Origin: Lantana camara
Lineage: Eukaryota > Streptophyta > Magnoliopsida > Lamiales > Verbenaceae
DNA: 64,000 nt
Assembly (NCBI GenBank): GCA_037501455.1
Contig: CM074864.1
Coordinates: 40,202,001 to 40,266,000 of the forward strand
Direction of reading: 5' to 3'
The position numbers and the translations under genes are program-made. Below, one piece after another: positions 53,010 to 64,000 of the stretch; within the stretch, counting starts at the first letter, position 1, and the number at the start of each line of letters is the position of its first letter. Below the pieces are notes generated by a model. It saw nothing but the letters and a program-made list of their open reading frames with translations. It was not told the origin of the DNA and did not search any database.

Positions 53010-54692
53010 TCATGCAATAAAAACAGGCAAGAAAGGTTACAAAGCAAAGCATAAATTGCTGCAAGAAACTCAGTTAAACCCACACCAAAAAGCCATGAAA
53101 GATGACAGCAAAAAGGAGAGGGAAAAACAGCAAAATGACAACTGAAAATCAGTTGAAAAAACAGGGCAACAAACGCGAAAAACAGGGCAAGCTTGAGCTC
53201 AATCAATCCGATTTCATTCAGGTCCATAAGTCCCTCAAATGTGCAGCAAAACATCATATATTCAACACTCAATTCAGTCCCAAACAAGCTCAAACAAGAG
53301 AGCAACCTTACGTGACCTTCATGTGGGATTTTCTAAAAAATGTCATAAATGATATATCATAAATACCTCAACAACCATGAAATCAATGATCATAAATGAT
53401 ATGAGGATGTCAAAACAATCAATCTCAAGCTTGGAATCAATCTAAATCATTGAGAAACGAAGAAGATCAAGAATTTGCCCAAAAACCTTTATTTTGCGAA
53501 AAATGCCCAGAATGGATGAAACCTCACTCAAAATCATGAATGAAAAGATGAAAATGCTCAGAATTAATCATATAATACAACCCTTAACTTACCTTGATGA
53601 TTGGTTGAAGTTTGGATGAGATTTGAGCTCCAAAATCTCCAAGGTTTGAAGGGTTACGGGACTGGAGAGAAAAACAGTAGCTTTGGCTGAGTTTTGGGGC
53701 TTGTGTGAGGATAATCTCGGTCAAAGCTTGTTATGTCATGATAAAGGGTTGAGTTAGGGTTTCAAAGAATCAAACCATGGTTAATTTGGTTATGGTTTGG
53801 CCAAGATATGGCTGATTTAGTGCAACAAGGTCAAGTTGGTCTCCGTTTCGTTTTTCGGTTGGATTTCGGTGTTTCAAATGACTTAGGAAAAATGTAAGGC
53901 TAAGTTTACTAAACCCGAATTTTTGTTACGAGTTCAGCGGAGTTGACGGAACTTGAATCCGAGTTCCCGAGCTCAAGATATTAAATTCGGAACCAAGGGT
54001 ACGCTAAGTGCTCGTTAGCTCCCGTTTTGGTTCCTCAAATAAAATTAAATTCGTTAACCTATCAAATGAATTCAAAAACATAAATTGAGCATAAAATCAT
54101 GTTCATAACACATATATGTACAACATATTACAAAATCGTGGCAATTTGATATCATATCATATAAGAACGAAGCACAAAATAAACGAACAAACTCATACAT
54201 GCAATTCATGCATAAATTATGAAACCCCATGCAATCCATGCAATTTCCATGCAAAATGAAATAAAACTATGCATAAATAATTCTCATGCATAATTATGAT
54301 TTTCATGCATAAATATATTAATCCCATGCAAAAAAAATGAAATTCATGCATATTAAATTCCCATGCAAAAATATGATTTCATGCATATATTATTCCACGT
54401 ATAATACATATATATAAATAAGTAATTAATTAAAACATGATTAATTAATATAACATATAATTAACATAATCATTAAATTAATAATATAATAATTAAACAT
54501 ATATATATATATAATACGAAATATATATATAAAATTACTAATATTAAAATAATATAATATAATATAATATAATATAATAAAATAATAACAATTATAATAA
54601 AATTAAATATAAAACACGTAAAAACAATTAATTTGCGCAAATTGGTAAACACATACATCGTACCTTTACGTCCGAGAAATCGGGGCGTTACA
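53010..54692 (-). repeat. Truncated 3' LTR of Tekay copy 2
   Basis: It aligns with 61616-63288; homology starts at GCAATAAAAACAGGC (53014). The part equivalent to 59468-61615 is missing and the TRIM lies in its place. It ends CGGGGCGTTACA at 54692. Confidence 0.92.
54198..54385. repeat. Dense CATGCA motif array in the Tekay LTR
   Basis: Eleven CATGCA hexamers occur in about 190 bp, with AT-rich spacers; the array is conserved in the other LTR (about 62801-62985). CATGCA is the core of the RY element read by plant B3-domain factors. Any function here is inference. Confidence 0.8.
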
Positions 54693-54708
54693 ATCTCTCC
54701 CCCTTAAA
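54693..54708 (-). other. Polypurine tract of Tekay copy 2
   Basis: On the minus strand TTTTAAGGGGGAGAGAT abuts the 3' LTR, equivalent to 3661-3677 in copy 1. Confidence 0.8.
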
Positions 54709-54725
54709 AGAATCCGTCCTTGGAT

Positions 54726-57700
54726 TCACTGCTCGCTCGGAAATAACTCGGGGTGAAATCTTTTCATCTTATCCTCCGTCTCCCACGTAGCCTCTTCGGT
54801 TTTATCACTTCTCCAAAGAACCTTGACTAGTGGAATACGCCGATTTCGAAGTTCCTGAAACTTCCGATCCAATATCTTAATCGGCTTCTGAACGAAGGTG
54901 AGATCCGGTTCTAATTCCACTTCTTCAACCGGTAGAACCTCGGACTCATCTCGATAGTACTTTCGGAGCTGTGAGACATGAAACACGTTATGAATTCCAG
55001 TCAAATTCGGCGGCAAGTCCAATCGATAGGCCGTATCCCCGATCTTCTCCAAAATCTCATACGGTCCCATATACCGAGGGTTTAACTTTCCTCCCCGTCC
55101 AATCCTTGAGAACCCTTTTCGTGGGGAAGCCTTTAAGAAAACCCTATCTCCAATCTCAAACTCCAAATCCTTCCTCCGAAGATCTGCATAACTCTTTTGT
55201 CGATCCTGAGCAGCCTTCATCCGTTGTCTAATCATCTGGACCTTATCAATAGCCTCTTGTACAGTCTTAGAGGGTTTTTCCTTCTTTTCCCCTCTTTTAA
55301 TTCCCTCTTGTTTGGTCCAATTCCATTCCTCCAAGTCAAAGAACAACGGTGATCGACATTTACGTCCATAAAGAGCTTCATAAGGGGCCATTTCAATCGA
55401 GGCTTGATAGCTATTGTTGTAAGCAAACTCGATTAACGGCAACTGTTCATTCCATGAACTCTGAAAGTCCAATGCACATGCTCTCAACAAATCCTCCAGA
55501 TACTTAATTAACCTTTCTGATTGTCCGTCGGTCTGAGGATGGAAAGCTGTGCTGAATTGAAGCCTTGTCCCCAAACACTTCTGTAATTCTTGCCATAACC
55601 TTGAAGTAAATCTGGGATCCCGATCCGAGACAATACTAACAGGTACACCATGAAGCCTGACAATCTCATCATTGTACCTCTTGGCCAACTTACTCACTTT
55701 ATCGGACATTCTGATAGCCAGAAAATGAGCTGATTTCGTCAACCTGTCCACAATAACCCAAATTCCATCGAAACCTCCTCTCACTTTTGGTAATCCCGAA
55801 ACAAAATCCATAGCTATTTATTCCCATTTCCATTCCGGGATAGGTAATGGTCGAAGTAGCCCCGATGGTTTTTGATGTTCTGCCTTTACCACTTGACAAG
55901 TCATGCAGTGTTTCACGAAGTCGATCACATCCCGTTTCAATCCATTCCACCAATAGAATTTCTTAAGATCTTTATACATTTTGTTCCCTCCGGGATGTAT
56001 CGAATAACCTGACCGATGGGCTTCCTCAAGAATAATCCTTTTTAACTCTTCCGGGACAACAACTCTATTCTTGAATCTTAGAAGTCCCGTATCATCAAAC
56101 CCAAACGGACACTCTGAATCAGCTCGAGCTTTCTCAGCTAATTTCTGAACCTCGGGATCAATCCTCTGAGCATCAAATAATCTCTGTTTAAGATCTGGTT
56201 GAACCGTAATATTCCGAACACTAGCCCTCAGCTTGAACAACTCATTCTCATCTCCACTCTCCACTTTCACATTGGACACGCTAGCTTTCCGACTAAGCGC
56301 ATCCGCGACCAAATTGGCTTTGCCGGGATGGTATCGGATTGTACACTCATAATCCGCCAAAAGTTCCATCCAACGCCGTTGTCTCTTGTTCAATTCCTTT
56401 TGCGAGAATAAGTATTGGAGGCTCTTGTGATCGGAAAAGACCTCGAACGAAATTCCATAAAGATAGTGTCTCCACTTACCCAAAGCAAAGATCACTGCCG
56501 CTAATTCCAAATCGTGAGTGGGGTAGTTCTGTTCATGCTCTTTCAATTTCCTTGAGGCATAGGCGATCACTCTTCCATTTTGCATCAACACACATCCCAA
56601 ACCTTCCTTTGAGGCGTCCGTGTAAACTGTATATCCTTCTGTACCTTCGGGAAGTGCTAATATGGGAGCGGTGGTCAACTTCTCCTTTAGAAGTTGGAAA
56701 CTAGCCTCACATGCCTCGTCCCACTCAAACTTAACCGCTTTCTTAGTCAATCGGGTTAAAGGAGCCGCAATCTTTGAGAAATCTTGAACGAATCTCCGAT
56801 AGTAGCCTGCCAAACCCAAGAAACTCCTTACTTCTGAAGCATTTTTCGGGCTTTGCCATTGAATAACCGTCTCAATCTTAGAAGGGTCTACTTCTAAACC
56901 TTTCCTCGAAATAATATGACCCAAAAATGCTACCCGATCAATCCAGAACTCGCATTTGCTAAACTTAGCATACAACCGATGTTCCCTTAAGGTCTCCAAC
57001 ACAACTCTGAGATGCCTTGCATGATCCTCCGGAGTTCTCGAATACACCAAGATGTCATCGATGAAAATTACCACAAACTTATCCAAATAGGGCCGAAAAA
57101 TTCGATGCATCATGTCCATAAAAGCAGCTGGAGCATTAGTCAATCCGAAAGGCATCACTACGAACTCGTAGTGTCCATACCGGGTGTTAAATCCCGTCTT
57201 CGGAATGTCCTCTTCCCGGATCCTCAATTGATAATATCCTTGTCTCAAATCCAATTTTGAGTAAACCCCCGAACCTTGCAACATGTCAAATAAATCCTCA
57301 ATATGGGGCAAAGGATACTTATTCTTTACAGTCATCCGATTAAGCTCCCGGTAATCTATACACATTCTTAAGGTTCCATCCTTTTTCTTAACAAAGAGAA
57401 CCAGAGCACCCCAAGGTGACGAACTTGGCCGAATATATCCAACTTTGAGCAATTCCTTTAATTGAATCTTTAATTCTTTCAACTCGGCCGGTGCCATCCG
57501 ATATGGAGTCTTAGAATACGGTGTGGATCCTGGATGTAAATCAATAACGAACTCGATCTCACGGTCGGGTGGTAGAGAACTCAAATTCTCCGGAAACACA
57601 TCGGAGAAATCCTTAACAACCGCGGTATCCTCCAACTGAACTTGATCTTTCGGTCTATTAAGAAGGTAAGCAATAAATCCCGTTGCTCCTTCTCTCATCA

Positions 57701-59252
57701 ACTTGTGAGCTTCCATATAAGACAAGAGAGATACCGTTCTTGATCCACTACCAATCACCAATTCTTTCCCCAAAATCACCTTCTTCGCAAAACAATCAAC
57801 ATTGGCCCGATGCCTGAACAACCAGTCCATACCCAAGATAACTCCATACCTCTTCATGGGCATAACAATTAAATCCGCCGGATACTCTCTCCCTTCAATC
57901 AAAACCGAACACTCCCGAACCAACTGATCTGTCTGAAGACTCCCTCCAAGTGGCGAACTCACCAAATAATAAGAAGAAAGACAGATAACAGGCAAGCACA
58001 GAGTGGCAACTATATCACAAGAAATAAAGGAATGCGTGGCACCCGGATCAAAGAGTGCATGAATGTTCATATTATGTATGCATAGGGTACCTTCTACCAC
58101 GGCTGTGGGATCAATCTCTGCATCTTGCTCCTCACCCTCGAGGGCGTAAGCACGAGCTTGAATCATTGGCCTTTGAGTTCCTTTCTGAAATCCGGGGTTC
58201 TTGTAGGGACATGTCTCCGCCATATGGTCGCTTTTCCCACATATGAGGCACAAGTTCAACCTTCTCCGACAATTATTGTAGGTATGGGTCAGTCCCCCGC
58301 AATGCGTACATGGAGGTACATCCGGGCGTGAATTTGTAGGTGCCGGAGCCATAGGTAGAGCCTTTGGTCGAGTCGGTACGGCCTGAGAACCTTGTCCTCC
58401 AAACCTAGGCTTCTTAAACGGACCCTTAGGAGGTGGACTAGCTTGAATCATCGGCCTCTTTCCCGAATTCGATCCGGATCCTCTTCCCATAGGAGCTCTA
58501 AACATCGGATCCTTCTTCTTAAATTCCTCCTCTTGAACCAAAGCCCTTTGCACGGTGTCGGCAAATGACTCGAAGTTGTGCCCCGCTTGTCCGTGTCTCA
58601 AATCCTGTCTCAATCCCGCTATGAATTTCCTTGCTTTCCTCTTCTCATCCCGGGTGACATGAGGAGCATATTTTCCAAGTCTATTGAATACGGCGAGGTA
58701 TTGAGTCACCGTACGAGCCCCTTGCTTTAATTCCATGAATTCCTACTCCTTCCTTTCTCTTACCACTTCCGGTACAAAGCATTCCCGGAATTCTCTCTTG
58801 AAAACTTCCCAAGTTACTTCCTCTTCATCGACTTCAAGCTTCTCCCTTGTTCGTTCCCACCATTCATATGCATCTCCATCGAGTTGGAAGATAGCAAATT
58901 GGGCCTTCTCTTGCGTACTGAACTGTCGGACCCCAAATATCCTTTCCAATCTAATCAACCAACCCTCCGAGACCGCATCGTCAATAGAACCAGAAAACCG
59001 AGGGGGGTTGTAACTCAGAAACACCCCATGAGGGTCTCTATTGTTATTATGATTTGGTGGAGGAGCTTGTTGTTCTGCCTGTTGTGGTGGTGGGGGAGCT
59101 TGAGCTCTCCGATGCTCTACATAGTTGAAAACCGCTTCCATGAAATTTCCCATGTCCACCGGTGGTGCTTGTGGTTGGGGTGGAGGCGTAGGAGATCGAT
59201 CATGATGACGACGATGTCCGGGAGATCTCTCACGATGTCTACGTGGTGGCAT
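54726..59252 (-). pseudogene. Gag-Pol of Tekay copy 2 with two nonsense codons
   Basis: One continuous frame from ATG 59252. Gag N-terminus (basic and proline-rich), the capsid-like segment FAIFQLDGDAYEWWE, two zinc knuckles ([14 protein letters not shown] and [14 protein letters not shown]), protease FDPGA, RT FIDDIL, RNase H YTDAS, integrase with intact HHCC (CMTCQ) and D,D,E, and a chromodomain-like end. TAG at 58743-58745 falls between RERKE and EFMELK, and TAA at 55818-55820 falls after IPEWKWE, where copy 1 has Gln (WKWQQ). Both stops fit single C-to-T changes in Gln codons. There are no frameshifts, so decay is recent and slight, but Gag and integrase are separated from pol in translation. 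Confidence 0.93.
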
Positions 59253-59445
59253 CCTGTTCAAGAAATACTGAAATGCATGCTATTTTTAGTCCATGCATGC
59301 AAGTGCAATTAATTCGATCAAAATTCAAGATTTAAAGCACACAAGCACGTAAACAATGCATATGCAACACATTGCCAAGTTGTTCCTAAAGCCGAACGAC
59401 CTAACTGACTCAACACGACACTAGAGCCCGGGTTTTGCAACCCTT

Positions 59446-59458
59446 GGCTCTGATACCA
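59446..59458 (-). other. Primer binding site of Tekay copy 2
   Basis: On the minus strand TGGTATCAGAGCC lies nine bases after the 5' LTR end and matches the 3' end of initiator-Met tRNA in the usual complementary way. Confidence 0.85.
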
Positions 59459-59467
59459 CATAAGGGA

Positions 59468-62400
59468 TGTAGCACCCGAGCGTTAGGTACCACATCCCCC
59501 GCACCGGGACCCGACCCGTATATGAAATGGGAGTCCATACACGTGCCAAATCCACGGCGAACGGGGACGCAACACACACGCTATGCTAGGCGGGACTAAC
59601 CCTTAAACCAAACAGTGCAAGAATCATAAAATCAGAGTTAAAATGAAATTCGCGGAAGCAAGAATAGCATAGCATATACAATGAGCCGCTAAGCTCCAAA
59701 AATGAATATACAAGGGCATTCAAATATTCAACGGCACTCACGGCCTACAAAAATCATAACGCTCCAAGCATAAACTATGATCATATACAAAATACCAACA
59801 AGAGTATGAATATGGAACAAAAGGAAGTGCTAAACATAAATGCAAGACCTAGACGACTTGTATTCCCGCCTAGCACTCCTATTCCTGCACAAAACAACTG
59901 GAAACAACCGGGTTCAGTCTAAAAGAGACTGGTGGGTATAAAAACGGGCATATATATATAATATCGCATAAATTAAACACATACATGCAAGCCCTAATCC
60001 CGTGTGAAGTTTAGTAAGACTTTACCAAGTGGTTAAAACAAAAAGGAAACATCAACGGGATTACGACGTTCATATTCATTCATAAATGTTCATAAATGTT
60101 CATAAGGGTTTATGGCCCGGCGAGTGGGCGTGCACAATCTCCAACCTACTCCTCGTGTAATCATAATTAATTATTCAATAATTCATTATCATACATAAAT
60201 CTTGTGTGCTCATAAATACATGATCATAATCATTCATATACTCCTTCTTCCTCCGGGTGGTGGACGGGCTTGCAAGACCCGGCCACCGGTTCATACATAG
60301 GCCAATGGGGGTACATGAATCCCCCAAGGGCACTCAGCTCCCATTCCCCGCTAAAACTCCTAGCGAGGGCCGGTATCACCGTAGTTTGGTTGGAACTAGT
60401 ATATGGGATCCCCGTCAGCCCTTGCTTCCTCGGTTAGCCACATATACTAAGTCCCGGGGCCCGTGCAATCATAAATCATAAATATCTCGCCAAACATAAG
60501 GTAGGGTTCATAAATAAAAGAAAGGGTCATACGTTTGAAATTATTTACCCGAAATGACTCGATATAAATATATATACGATTTTGGCTTAAAACTTTGCAC
60601 ATAAGGAATATATAAGGTTGTTTTACCTAATAGAAGAAAAACCCACCTTTACCAAAGCAGAAATAAAGGCACAAGCGTCTCAAGGCTCGCCCTCGTCTCC
60701 GACCAAACCCGAATCTGTGCAAAAGAAAAGGTATGAGACTCAATGACCACATATGACGCTCGGCAATGAAGTGAATATGACATGAATGCATAAATGATCA
60801 TGTTATATCATAAAAATGTTCATGTGCACGATTAAAGAATTTAAATCATATAATCATTCATTCGTTCATATATTTCATTCAATTTAATAATTTCATAAAT
60901 TCATAAACTCATAATTCATAATTCATATCAATTAATCTAGCATTCAATTAATAAGCATATCACATATAATATTCATATTCACATTTAGGAATAAAATAAA
61001 TAAAACGTTCAATCAAAAGTCAGTAGAATAAATACGCGAAATAGAAATTAATTAATTTCAATAATTAAATTAAATCAAATAATAATCAAAATATATAATA
61101 AATATATATATAATATAATATATATATACATAATCATATATATAATAATATACAATATATATATATATATAATATATACATATATACACGTGCACACACA
61201 TGAACACACCCATGCATGCATTTATATATATTACATGCATGCTTAGCCTTATATATATATATATATATATATATCACATAAGTATGCATGCAAAACTCCA
61301 CAAATCAAAGCATACACAACAGCATTTCCATGCATGCGTACGTACACCCTCGGCACACACACAGCAGCTAGGATACACATACAGCAGCTACAGCAGTTTA
61401 AAGAAACGCAGAAAAAGAATTCAAGCAAAAATGGGGTGACACCCCCGTGTCACCTCCAAAGCCTGGACCGAGACACCCCCGTGTCTCGGTACAGAAAAAC
61501 CAGCCCTCACAGCACCCCCGTGCCTCGCCGGAAGAGCAACAACGACACCCCCGTGTCGCATAGCAGCAGAATCCCAGTTTTGACAGCGGAACGCAGAAAA
61601 CAGAGCAGTCCAAAAAGCAATAAAAACAGGCAAGAAAGGTTACAAAGCAAAGCATAAATTGCTGCAAGAAACTCAGTTAAACCCACACCAAAAAGCCATG
61701 AAAGATGACAGCAAAAAGGAGAGGGAAAAACAGCAAAATGACAGCTGAAAATCAGTTGAAAAAACAGGGCAACAAACGCGAAAAACAGGGCAAGCTTGAG
61801 CTCAATCAATCCGATTTCATTCAGGTCCATAAGTCCCTCAAATGTGCAGCAAAACATCATATATTCAACACTCAATTCAGTCCCAAACAAGCTCAAACAA
61901 GAGAGCAACCTTACGTGACCTTCATGTGGGATTTTCTCAAAAATGTCATAAATGATATATCATAAATACCTCAACAACCACGAAATCAATGATCATAAAT
62001 GATATGAGGATGTCAAAATAATCAATCTCAAGCTTGGAATCAATCTAAATCATTGAGAAACGAAGAAGATCAAGAATTTGCCCAAAAACCTTTATTTTCG
62101 GAAAAATGCCCAGAATGGATGAAACCTCACTCAAAATCATGAATGAAAAGATGAAAATGCTCAGAATTAATCATATAATACAACCCTTAACTTACCTTGA
62201 TGATTGGTTGAAGTTTGGATGAGATTTGAGCTCCAAAATCTCCAAGGTTTGAAGGGTTACGGGACTGGAGAGAAAAACAGTAGCTTTGGCTGAGTTTTGG
62301 GGCTTGTGTGAGGATAATCTCGGTCAAAGCTTGTTATGTCATGATAAAGGGTTGAGTTAGGGTTTCAAAGAATCAAACCATGGTTAATTTGGTTATGGTT

Positions 62401-63288
62401 TGGCCAAGATATGGCTGATTTAGTGCAAGAAGGTCAAGTTGGTCTCCGTTTCGTTTTTCGGTTGGATTTCGGAGTTTCAAATGATTTAGGAAAAATGTAA
62501 GGCTAAGTTTACTAAACCCGAATTTTCGTTACGAGTTCAGCGGAGTTGACGGAACTCGAATCCGAGTTCCCGAGCTCAAGATATTAAATTCGGAACCAAG
62601 GGTACGCTAAGTGCTCGTTAGCTCCCGTTTTGGTTCCTCAAATAAAATTAAATTCGTTAACCTATCAAATGAATTCAAAAACATAAATTGAGCATAAAAT
62701 CATGTTCATAACACATATATGTACAACATATTACAAAATCGTGGCAATTTGATATCATATCATATAAGAACGAAACACAAAATAAACGAACAAACTCATA
62801 CATGCAATTCATGCATAAATTATGAAACCCCATGCAATCCATGCAATTTCCATGCAAAATGAAATAAAACCATGCATAAATAATTCTCATGCATAATTAT
62901 GATTTTCATGCATAAATATATTAATCCCATGCAAAAAAATGAAATTCATGCATATTAAATTCCCATGCAAAAATATGATTTCATGCATATATTATTCCAC
63001 GTATAATACATATATATAAATAAGTAATTAATTAAAACATGATTAATTAATATAACATATAATTAACATAATCATTAAATTAATAATATAATAATTAAAC
63101 ATATATATATATATATATAATACGAAATATATATATAAAATTACTAATATTAAAATAAGATAATATAATATAATAAAATAATAACAATTATAATAAAATT
63201 AAATATAAAACACGTAAAAACAATTAATTCGCGCAAATTGGTAAACACATACATCGTACCTTTACGTCCGAGAAATCGGGGCGTTACA
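59468..63288 (-). repeat. 5' LTR of Tekay copy 2 (full length)
   Basis: 3,821 bp. On the plus strand it runs from TGTAGCACCCGAGCG to GGGGCGTTACA. It includes diverged hairpin motifs (61437-61555), (AT)n runs (about 61095-61275) and the CATGCA array. TGATG follows at 63289-63293. Confidence 0.93.
61095..61275. repeat. AT-dinucleotide and CATGCATG-rich low-complexity block
   Basis: Several ATATAT runs interleaved with CACACATG and CATGCATGC motifs within the Tekay LTR. Confidence 0.85.
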
Positions 63289-64000
63289 TGATGCATTTAT
63301 ATGATCACCCCCTCAACTATTGGGCCAAGGTGTTTGTAACCTCCCTCGTGGGAATGGCCCAGGATTGGTATAAAAAGCTTCCTCCGCGCTCAATCCGAGG
63401 ATACTACGACCTGATTGACGCTTTCATCAGTCACTTCAACTCTTTGAAGGCTCCAGCCCCAGCCGCGACCGCTCTTTACAGTTTGGTCCAAGGGCCAAAC
63501 GAAACTTTGCGGTCTTTCATGGTAAGATTCAACAAGGAGATCTTGTTGGTAGAAAAGCCCTCTATGGACTTCTTGAGGCATGTTCTGTTTGGAGCTATCA
63601 ATATGAAGCATTACGTCAGCAAGGAATTTGTAGAAGAGGTGGCCAAGAAAAAGCCACGCTCGATGATGGAGATTAGGGAAATTGCGGACTCTTTCTTTAC
63701 TCTTGAGGATATGTACGTCGCAAGGGATCAAAAAATGGCGAACGCCCCTCGTCCCAGCAAAGTACCCGAGGACCGGACGGATTCTAACAGGGGTCGTCGC
63801 CGCAGCCCAGTTTCCACACAACGAAACTCTCCACCCCCTCAGAAGTTCGAGCGCATTCCTCTCAACCGCCCCATTGCGGAAGTTTATGCCATGGCGGACA
63901 AGAAGCTGTTTAAGAGGCCATCAAAATTGAGAGAAACCGAGGCTCAGAAGCGCTCGGCAAAATACTGCGCTTTCCACAAACAGAAAGGGCATGACACCAG
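63289..64000 (+). CDS. Gag continuation of the outer Tat-type element (runs past window end)
   Basis: After TGATG the frame is open to base 64000. It reads a retrotransposon Gag capsid domain (MAQDWYKKLPP, LRSFMVRFNKEIL) followed by a basic linker and a CAFHKQKGHDT motif that starts the CxFHx-type Gag zinc-binding region. It continues the reading cut at 52543. No stop or frameshift occurs in this part. Separated by more than 10 kb of insertion from its own start, it cannot be translated as the native Gag. Confidence 0.88.

Larger units (their letters stand above)
53010..63288 (-). mobile_element. Tekay/Del chromovirus copy 2, nested in the outer Tat gag
   Basis: Minus-strand element: 5' LTR 59468-63288 (3,821 bp), primer site 59446-59458, gag-pol 59252-54726, PPT 54693-54708, truncated 3' LTR 53010-54692. 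The LTR overlap of about 1.67 kb shows roughly a dozen substitutions and a few small indels by eye, so it is older than the Tat element at 24004. Same family as copy 1. Confidence 0.93.
50544..64000 (+). mobile_element. Outer Tat-type gypsy element, split by a nested insertion, 3' end outside window
   Basis: It begins with an LTR (50544-51390), a primer site and gag (51483 onward). At 52543 the gag reading is interrupted by the TRIM-Tekay composite and resumes at 63289 after a TGATG duplication, running to the window end. The ends of the two gag halves fit at the codon level across the duplication. Tat type is inferred from the TGGCACCGTCTGTGGGA primer site and a CAFHKQKGHDT Gag motif. It is a different family from the element at 24004-35077. 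Confidence 0.9.

Noticed and set aside
52886..53305. Minus-strand frame of 139 codons, similar to one at 61507-61908
   Set aside because: The similarity is explained by the two LTR copies; composition is hydrophobic low-complexity without a recognised fold.
1..64000. Endogenous pararetrovirus or other viral insertion
   Set aside because: All RT regions are accompanied by LTRs, integrase or retrotransposon Gag features; no movement-protein or viral coat signature seen.

Overview
The window is nuclear DNA of a flowering plant, most likely a eudicot. It holds nested LTR retrotransposons of several plant lineages (Tekay/Del chromovirus, Tat, Athila, Ty1/copia), TRIM elements, tRNA-derived SINEs, a foldback MITE, a large intronless DYW-type PPR gene, and two intron-bearing genes with plant-like splice sites. 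I cannot name the species.

Layout. 1-7516: 3' part of a Tekay/Del gypsy element (open gag-pol, then a 3.8-kb LTR carrying a palindromic TRIM multimer). 7517-9387: a decayed Athila-like pol fragment in which that element sits. 9388-18623: a broken Ty1/copia element (gag-pol pseudogene plus 3' LTR) abutting a second copia LTR in reverse orientation. 18700-18965: a probable SINE. 19508-21892: an intact PPR-DYW gene. 24004-35077: a complete, very young Tat-lineage gypsy element on the minus strand, with 597-bp LTRs differing at one visible position, a CTATC target duplication, PBS and PPT. 35863-37000: an F-box pseudogene, followed by retroelement debris and a tandem repeat. 39477-41748: a three-exon RING-H2 gene whose second intron holds a MITE and a poly(A) retroposon scar. 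44243-48224: a three-exon class II trehalose-6-phosphate synthase gene on the minus strand. 48915-49109: a SINE with a clear target duplication. 50544-64000: the 5' LTR and gag of another Tat-type element, split at 52543/63289 by a second, minus-strand Tekay element whose left end is replaced by a TRIM; a TGATG duplication flanks the TRIM-Tekay composite.

The host genes do not form a pathway: organellar RNA editing (PPR), a decayed SCF adaptor (F-box), ubiquitin ligation (RING) and trehalose-phosphate signalling (TPS). The repeats record a sequence of events. The two Tekay copies belong to one LTR family but have decayed differently. One copy has an open gag-pol with a broken integrase zinc finger. 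The other has two nonsense codons and about a dozen LTR differences. The Tat element is the newest arrival.

The most unusual structures are (i) the TRIM-Tekay composite sharing one target-site duplication, (ii) the head-to-head TRIM multimer inserted inside a hairpin motif, (iii) the nearly pristine Tat element whose plant-type second RNase H domain is mostly deleted and followed by an in-frame TGA, and (iv) an exon/intron-like segment on the opposite strand of that element. All calls come from reading the sequence; no database search was run.
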